A stretch of 64,000 bases of DNA from Varroa destructor (Eukaryota; Arthropoda; Arachnida; Mesostigmata; Varroidae). The DNA lies in NCBI RefSeq assembly GCF_002443255.2, contig NW_019211456.1, positions 50,838,486-50,902,485 on the forward strand, written 5' to 3'. This document shows positions 62,601-64,000 of this stretch, piece by piece. The notes below the pieces were generated by a model that ran no database searches, was not told the origin of the DNA, and saw nothing but the letters and a program-made list of their open reading frames with translations. Numbering within the stretch: the first letter of the stretch is position 1; every line of letters starts with the position of its first letter. The translations under genes and the position numbers were made by a program.

Positions 62601-62837
62601 GCCACATGTTGATGTGACATTTTTGCTATCAGTATGTTTTGGGCAAAGCTTCAATTGACACATGGGGTCGTTAATGGCGAAAATAATCTTGCGCTTGTAT
62701 TCGCTCACCTTTATATTGGCGAGGTCTACGACACACCATCCAATAGCTACCGTGTCAGTCTCGTCCGATCCTAGAGATTCACCCTGACTGCCCGCCGTCA
62801 CCGCCCAGAGCAGCACAGCATAGCGAGGATGTTCCAT
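21811..62837 (-). CDS. fus: fusilli/ESRP splicing regulator, whole spliced gene (15 exons seen)
   Basis: Orthologue of Drosophila fusilli and vertebrate ESRP1/2, nuclear RNA-binding proteins that control alternative splicing of epithelial transcripts through UGG/GGU-rich sites. Exons seen, in coding order on the minus strand: 62709-62837, 41569-41703, 39537-39635, 35094-35166, 34326-34438, 34127-34181, 33454-33564, 32889-33064, 26213-26365, 25623-25740, 25120-25315, 24663-24842, 24253-24402, 23228-23319, 21811-22384. All joins use GT/AG and keep phase, except that an exon of length 3n+1 is missing between the third and fourth. Visible coding capacity is 783 residues, longer than human ESRP1 mainly because of a poly-Q linker and a low-complexity tail. 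Three quasi-RRMs of the hnRNP F/H kind are intact. The family assignment rests on many conserved blocks; individual splice edges are inferred. Confidence 0.95.
22385..24252 (-). other. fusilli introns 13 and 14 (around exon 14)
   Basis: AT-rich introns of 933 nt (23320-24252) and 843 nt (22385-23227) flank exon 14. No repeats or extra exons were recognised. Exon 14 is 92 nt, so skipping it would shift the frame of exon 15. Confidence 0.8.
23228..23319 (-). CDS. fus: fusilli exon 14 (C-terminal tail)
   Basis: A 92-nt exon encoding [16 protein letters not shown], then [14 protein letters not shown]. The initial VLQG corresponds to the VLMGG that follows RRM3 in ESRP1. Splice sites are TAG|GTTCTT and CTAG|GTATAT. 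It ends with AG, completed by A of exon 15 to make arginine. Confidence 0.87.
24253..24402 (-). CDS. fus: fusilli exon 13 (RRM3, second half)
   Basis: A 150-nt exon, phase 0 at both ends, encoding [18 protein letters not shown], later [25 protein letters not shown] is the RNP1-like strand, and RYIEVFQCS matches RYVEVFQCS of ESRP1. The donor CCA|GTAAGT is strong on the intron side. Confidence 0.97.
24663..24842 (-). CDS. fus: fusilli exon 12 (RRM3, first half)
   Basis: A 180-nt exon, phase 0 at both ends. A Pro/Leu/Gln-rich start ([12 protein letters not shown]) precedes [20 protein letters not shown], then LGEYA and [10 protein letters not shown]. This is RRM3, near identical to [20 protein letters not shown] of ESRP1. 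Splice sites are TACAG|GTCCCC and CTCAG|GTTAGT. Confidence 0.97.
25120..25315 (-). CDS. fus: fusilli exon 11 (end of RRM2, poly-Q linker)
   Basis: A 196-nt exon. It starts [18 protein letters not shown], the conserved end of RRM2, and continues into a linker with 11 consecutive glutamines encoded by mixed CAA/CAG, then [20 protein letters not shown]. The donor is CAG|GTACAT. Reading through that donor stays open for 16 codons to a TGA at 25071-25069, so intron retention would give a protein lacking RRM3. The poly-Q run is not part of vertebrate ESRP. Confidence 0.95.
25316..25622 (-). other. fusilli intron 10
   Basis: 307 nt inside RRM2, with donor GTAAAT and acceptor ATATAG. Nothing else was recognised. 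Confidence 0.9.
25623..25740 (-). CDS. fus: fusilli exon 10 (RRM2, second half)
   Basis: A 118-nt exon encoding [20 protein letters not shown], then [25 protein letters not shown] is the RNP1-like strand. Splice sites are CACAG|GTATTA and CCAG|GTAAAT. It ends with AG of the split arginine codon in ARYIELFRS. Confidence 0.97.
25741..26212 (-). other. fusilli intron 9
   Basis: 472 nt inside RRM2. It contains a short TA run near 25973. Nothing else was recognised. Confidence 0.9.
26213..26365 (-). CDS. fus: fusilli exon 9 (RRM2, first half)
   Basis: A 153-nt exon reading [20 protein letters not shown], then [27 protein letters not shown] is the RNP2-like strand of RRM2 and matches ESRP1 closely. 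The acceptor is ACAG|GTAACA. The donor GAAG|GTATCC leaves phase 1 and joins GTATTATG of exon 10 to give EGIMFV, as in EGILFV of ESRP1. Confidence 0.97.
28357..28485 (-). CDS. possible fusilli cassette exon in the RRM1-RRM2 linker
   Basis: A 129-nt (43-codon) open segment lies in intron 8. It reads [19 protein letters not shown], then [20 protein letters not shown]. The acceptor is the tandem TTGCAGCAG and the donor a good GTACGT. Both edges are phase 1, so it fits between exons 8 and 9 without shifting frame. Its codon-like pattern and splice sites suggest a real exon, but I do not recognise the peptide in vertebrate ESRP, and exons 8 and 9 also join directly. It could instead be an alternative first exon, since an ATG in the same frame is at 28502-28500, or part of another transcript. 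Confidence 0.5.
29197..29217. repeat. GTC trinucleotide repeat
   Basis: Seven GTC units in intron 8 of fusilli; GAC repeats in the transcript. Confidence 0.95.
32889..33064 (-). CDS. fus: fusilli exon 8 (RRM1, second half)
   Basis: A 176-nt exon encoding [20 protein letters not shown], then [20 protein letters not shown] and [11 protein letters not shown]. This is the RNP1-like strand ([10 protein letters not shown]), helix 2 and last strand of RRM1, highly similar to ESRP1. A very pure pyrimidine tract (33068-33092 on the complement) precedes the acceptor. The exon ends GGA G|GTAGGT in phase 1. Confidence 0.97.
33065..33453 (-). other. fusilli intron 7
   Basis: 389 nt, bounded by the weak donor GTTCGT and a long pure pyrimidine tract before exon 8. 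Nothing else was recognised. Confidence 0.9.
33454..33564 (-). CDS. fus: fusilli exon 7 (RRM1, first half)
   Basis: A 111-nt exon encoding the start of RRM1: [20 protein letters not shown] then RGLNIV. RARGLPW is the RNP2-like strand, and the block is almost identical to ESRP1. The acceptor is TAG|TTCAAA. The donor that keeps frame is AA|GTTCGT, which lacks the usual G at -1 and A at +3. Joined to exon 8 it gives the GLNIVKGG expected from GLNIAKGG. A UGG-repeat run lies about 210 nt upstream in intron 6. Confidence 0.95.
33565..34126 (-). other. fusilli intron 6
   Basis: 562 nt between exons 6 and 7. Its one clear motif is a GGGTGGTGGTGGTGG run on the coding strand at 33787-33773, described among the findings. 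Confidence 0.85.
34127..34181 (-). CDS. fus: fusilli exon 6 (linker into RRM1)
   Basis: A 55-nt exon between TTTTAG and GTAAGT. With the G left by exon 5 it reads [18 protein letters not shown], then TG of a split cysteine codon. It matches the ESRP1 stretch HRFSDPERVNYKFESGTC immediately before RRM1. Phases fit on both sides. Confidence 0.87.
34326..34438 (-). CDS. fus: fusilli exon 5 (N-terminal domain, before RRM1)
   Basis: A 113-nt exon encoding [15 protein letters not shown] followed by [19 protein letters not shown]. It aligns with the ESRP1 segment that contains VEDMGNIILAMI. The acceptor AAG|CAAAAT was chosen because it restores phase with exon 4. A second AG at 34417-34416, with a better pyrimidine tract, would start the exon at 34415 and shift the frame. 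The donor is GACG|GTAAGA, phase 1. Confidence 0.8.
34439..35093 (-). other. fusilli intron 4
   Basis: 655 nt. A tandem pair of 15-mers (CGGTATTATATATTA) lies at 34476-34505, some 40 nt upstream of exon 5, followed by a partly inverted copy. Nothing else was recognised. Confidence 0.75.
35094..35166 (-). CDS. fus: fusilli exon 4 (N-terminal domain)
   Basis: A 73-nt exon flanked by TTTTAG and GTGACC. The only open frame that also matches the family starts with two bases of a split codon and reads [20 protein letters not shown]. It aligns with the IDKLDVATMTEYL stretch of ESRP1. It therefore needs an upstream exon ending in phase 1, but exon 3 ends in phase 0. It ends with two bases (AG) that join C of exon 5 to make serine. 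Similarity is modest, so the call leans on position, splice sites and phase. Confidence 0.75.
35167..39536 (-). other. fusilli intron 3 region (holds a gypsy relic; expected exon not found)
   Basis: About 4.4 kb separate exons 3 and 4, whose phases do not match, so at least one exon must lie here. I read the minus strand for LHPEA-like and FYSFFDLR-like coding blocks and found none. A Ty3/gypsy fragment occupies the middle (about 36760-38400). Confidence 0.7.
36760..38400 (-). mobile_element. degenerate Ty3/gypsy LTR retrotransposon fragment (pol)
   Basis: The minus strand shows the pol order of a gypsy element, broken by frameshifts and stops. A segment near 38010-38150 resembles the stretch before reverse transcriptase (HPQRL). 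Reverse transcriptase follows at about 37450-37920, with [18 protein letters not shown] and CLDNTIFSR, the last at the place of the catalytic Y-x-D-D box and altered there. The integrase core end ([12 protein letters not shown], about 37225-37185) and the integrase C-terminal GPY/F-like module ([20 protein letters not shown]; 37140-36880) come next. Only about 200 nt separate the reverse transcriptase thumb from the integrase end, so RNase H and most of integrase are deleted. No LTRs were identified. The fragment is inactive and in the same orientation as fusilli. Confidence 0.78.
39537..39635 (-). CDS. fus: fusilli exon 3 (N-terminal domain, TDGQLHLRQ block)
   Basis: Encodes 33 residues ending [10 protein letters not shown]. 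This block is nearly identical to CTDGQLHVRQ of ESRP1 and sits at the same exon end. The acceptor is TAG|GTGATT and the donor CAG|GTAAAA; phase is 0 at both ends. In ESRP1 the next residues are the LHPEA and FYSFFDLR blocks, for which no matching exon was found before exon 4. Confidence 0.9.
39636..41568 (-). other. fusilli intron 2
   Basis: About 1.9 kb between exons 2 and 3. The only clear structure is a GTGCGTGT repeat at 41291-41317, which is CA-rich in the transcript and lies about 250 nt after exon 2. Nothing else was recognised. Confidence 0.85.
41291..41317. repeat. GTGCGT microsatellite
   Basis: Imperfect GTGCGTGT repeat in intron 2; in the transcript it is CA-rich (CACACGCAC). Confidence 0.9.
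41569..41703 (-). CDS. fus: fusilli exon 2 (N-terminal domain)
   Basis: Encodes 45 residues, starting [11 protein letters not shown] and ending REARPLEQ, in phase 0 at both ends. The acceptor is CAG|GTG and the donor CAG|GTTTGT. With the acceptor placed here, the spacing from VVDLAN in exon 1 to V-K-P equals the spacing to V-R-P in ESRP1. An acceptor three bases upstream (GAG|CAG) would add one glutamine and cannot be excluded. The rest is acidic and fits the variable stretch of the ESRP N-terminus. Confidence 0.85.
42173..42192. repeat. A tract of 20
   Basis: Twenty consecutive A on the plus strand, a U tract in the fusilli transcript, about 470 nt upstream of exon 2. Confidence 0.95.
42441..42496. 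repeat. CT microsatellite followed by TA repeat
   Basis: Twelve CT units (42441-42464; GAGA on the coding strand), then a TA-rich repeat at about 42471-42496. Confidence 0.95.
44597..44645. repeat. perfect 23-bp inverted repeat with 3-nt loop
   Basis: The left arm 44597-44619 (ATCTCGGGATGG...) is the exact reverse complement of 44623-44645, around a TTT loop (44620-44622). The arms are GC-rich against an AT-rich background. It would fold into a near-complete hairpin in DNA or RNA. The total of 49 nt and the tiny loop do not suit a microRNA precursor. Confidence 0.95.
48376..48422 (+). CDS. weak candidate first coding exon on the opposite strand
   Basis: Within fusilli intron 1, an ATG opens [15 protein letters not shown] and meets a perfect donor GTAAGT at 48423-48428. 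The same frame is open upstream to 48307, with an acidic, valine-rich peptide. The codon pattern looks more coding than its surroundings, but no partner exon was found and the peptide is not recognised. Confidence 0.2.
54314..54413. other. assembly gap (100 N) inside a TA repeat, in intron 1
   Basis: Exactly 100 N between TTATAT and TATATATAT. Same kind of placeholder as at 16333. Confidence 0.99.
55446..55470. repeat. ACGC microsatellite
   Basis: ACGC units within an AC-rich run, in intron 1. Confidence 0.9.
56650..56692. repeat. long TA microsatellite
   Basis: About 43 nt of TA with one TTTA interruption, in intron 1. Confidence 0.95.
62709..62837 (-). CDS. fus: fusilli exon 1 (start codon, ESRP N-terminus)
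   Basis: Encodes 43 residues beginning [16 protein letters not shown]. The blocks VTAG, LGSDE and VVDLAN match the N-terminus of vertebrate ESRP1 (ITAG, LGSDE, VVDLAN) at the same spacing. The ATG at 62837-62835 has A at -3 and G at +4, and an in-frame TAA lies 33 bases upstream (62870-62868), so this start is well supported. The exon ends AAG|GTGAGC in phase 0. It begins the N-terminal domain, which I understand to have an RNase-H-like fold in this family. Intron 1 after it is about 21 kb. Confidence 0.92.
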
Positions 62838-63103
62838 TGTGTTTAATTGCTTTCTTCCACTTCGTATTTACAGATACACGCCCAGCTGACACTTCGTTGC
62901 CCCTGACACCTTAACTTCAAACACTCGTGGCACCACCCACCAACACCAAGTAAATTTTTTTGAATTAAGCCCCTTTTATTCGCTCCTCCTTTAGATCTGC
63001 ACAAAGTTCAATTACCAGGTGCACACTAAGTTGGCTCTTTTCCTCTCACCTCACCAACCATTTGCTTGTCATCACACGCGGAACAGGCTGACGAGCTCCT
63101 GCA

Positions 63104-63128
63104 CCTCACCTCACCTCACCTCACCTCA
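63104..63128. repeat. CCTCA pentamer repeat (five units)
   Basis: Five exact tandem CCTCA units about 270-290 nt upstream of the fusilli start codon. The run creates five overlapping-spaced CACCT motifs. Confidence 0.95.
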
Positions 63129-63900
63129 ACGTACCGTACCGAACCTCACCGCTCACCTCAAAGTTCATCAAGCGCTTGCACCACCGACAACGTTTCGCAT
63201 ACCATTCTCCTCCTTAACGGTGCGCGAAAGATCAATGAAGGCACTAACAGGTAGTTTTGCTTGATTTTTTTAGAATTTCTGATCTATTCTAGCACCGGCC
63301 TCACTATGACCATGATGATAGTTTTCTATTCGATTCAAGAGATAGAGGGAGCAGCGCAAGCATAAGATGAGACCCGTTAACATCAATCACGCATCACCAA
63401 ATTACCACCAAGCCACCCTGTGAAAGGGACATCACACATTGCACACGAAACTTAGAAAAACTTATAAAGAAGAAAAACAATGGCTTTCCCCAGCAAAAAG
63501 GGAAAACGGCAGACATACGCGCACATCTATTGTAAAATACGTGAAATGTTTTTTGTTCACTTGAAGGAGTCACGAAAAGATGGCTGAAAGTCCAATAACC
63601 TCTTTCGGGACACCAAACATTGTTTGTATACACAGACTGCCAAGATAGAAAATGAGTATAAAATGAAAAAAAAAACGCATTATAATACTTGCCGTATATA
63701 CCACCTTCGAACTACGATGTAAAAAATGGACCGTTGGATTTCTATTATAGCGACCTATATACTCTAATAAAGCAGCGTGTTTTTATCTGTCTTGAAGTTC
63801 GACAGATGCTATATGTTCCCGATCATAACAACATACACACTGATACATCAGTATTTAAACGCCACATCGTATATGTTAATTAGTCAGTCTCCCTCCCCCC

Positions 63901-63918
63901 TCTCTCTCTCTCTCTCTT
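63901..63918. repeat. CT microsatellite
   Basis: A TC/CT run after a C-rich stretch, about 1.07 kb upstream of the fusilli start codon. Confidence 0.95.
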
Positions 63919-64000
63919 ATTACGTTAAACTTTCACTTAGTAGTAAGTTTAAATTTGTGTTCGTGAAGAGGTTATGAAAAAATCACAACATGAACGGCAT

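Larger units (their letters stand above)
41704..62708 (-). other. fusilli intron 1 (about 21 kb)
   Basis: Defined by donor AAG|GTGAGC of exon 1 and acceptor CAG|GTG of exon 2. It contains a 100-N gap, TA, ACGC, CT and A-tract repeats, a perfect hairpin at 44597-44645, a GAGA/Pho-like cluster at 42441-42902, a GC-richer block at 58530-58960, and several short ORFs of uncertain meaning. I recognise no nested gene. Long first introns often hold enhancers, but no enhancer can be named from the sequence. Confidence 0.85.
62838..64000 (-). promoter_or_regulatory. fusilli 5' flank, probable 5' UTR and promoter region
   Basis: There is no coding similarity upstream of the ATG. The region holds five tandem CCTCA units (63104-63128) that create five CACCT motifs, two more CACCT sites (63047-63051, 63154-63158) and a CAGGTG E-box (63016-63021). 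On the coding strand it also has a UGG-rich run (62947-62931). A CT microsatellite lies at 63901-63918. No TATA box or initiator could be fixed with confidence, so the transcription start is unknown and may lie in or beyond this region. Confidence 0.45.

Overview
This is animal nuclear DNA: AT-rich, rich in microsatellites, and sparse in genes. One large spliced gene on the minus strand dominates it. It is fusilli, the arthropod orthologue of vertebrate ESRP1/ESRP2 (epithelial splicing regulatory proteins). It was recognised from an ESRP-type N-terminus and three quasi-RRMs with GLPW/GLPY motifs. I take the organism to be an arthropod. Base composition, long TA-rich introns and 100-N scaffold gaps inside TA repeats would suit a chelicerate such as a parasitiform mite, but that is a guess.

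Layout, right to left along the gene. Positions 62838-64000 hold the 5' flank and probable 5' UTR, with a dense CACCT cluster. Exon 1 (62709-62837) encodes the ESRP N-terminus. A 21-kb intron 1 follows, containing one N gap, microsatellites, a perfect 23-bp hairpin, a GAGA/Pho-like cluster and a few weak exon-like ORFs. Exons 2-6 (41703-34127) encode the N-terminal, probably RNase-H-like, domain. Intron 3 carries a degraded Ty3/gypsy retrotransposon, and one expected exon was not found there. Exons 7 and 8 encode RRM1, exons 9-11 RRM2 plus a poly-Q linker, exons 12-13 RRM3, and exons 14-15 a Ser/Pro/Ala-rich tail ending at 21811. A possible poly(A) signal lies at 21460-21465. The first 21.4 kb is 3' flanking DNA in which I recognise no gene; it has one N gap and simple repeats.

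I set every exon edge by hand from GT/AG sites, reading-frame phase and similarity to the ESRP family as I know it. Phases are consistent at all joins except between exons 3 and 4, where an unseen exon of length 3n+1 is required. The visible exons encode 783 amino acids. A further 129-nt open segment at 28357-28485 fits in phase between exons 8 and 9 as a possible cassette exon. UGG-repeat motifs of the kind ESRP proteins bind occur in the gene's own RNA, which suggests self-regulation.

I see no prokaryotic features, CRISPR arrays, rRNA or tRNA genes.
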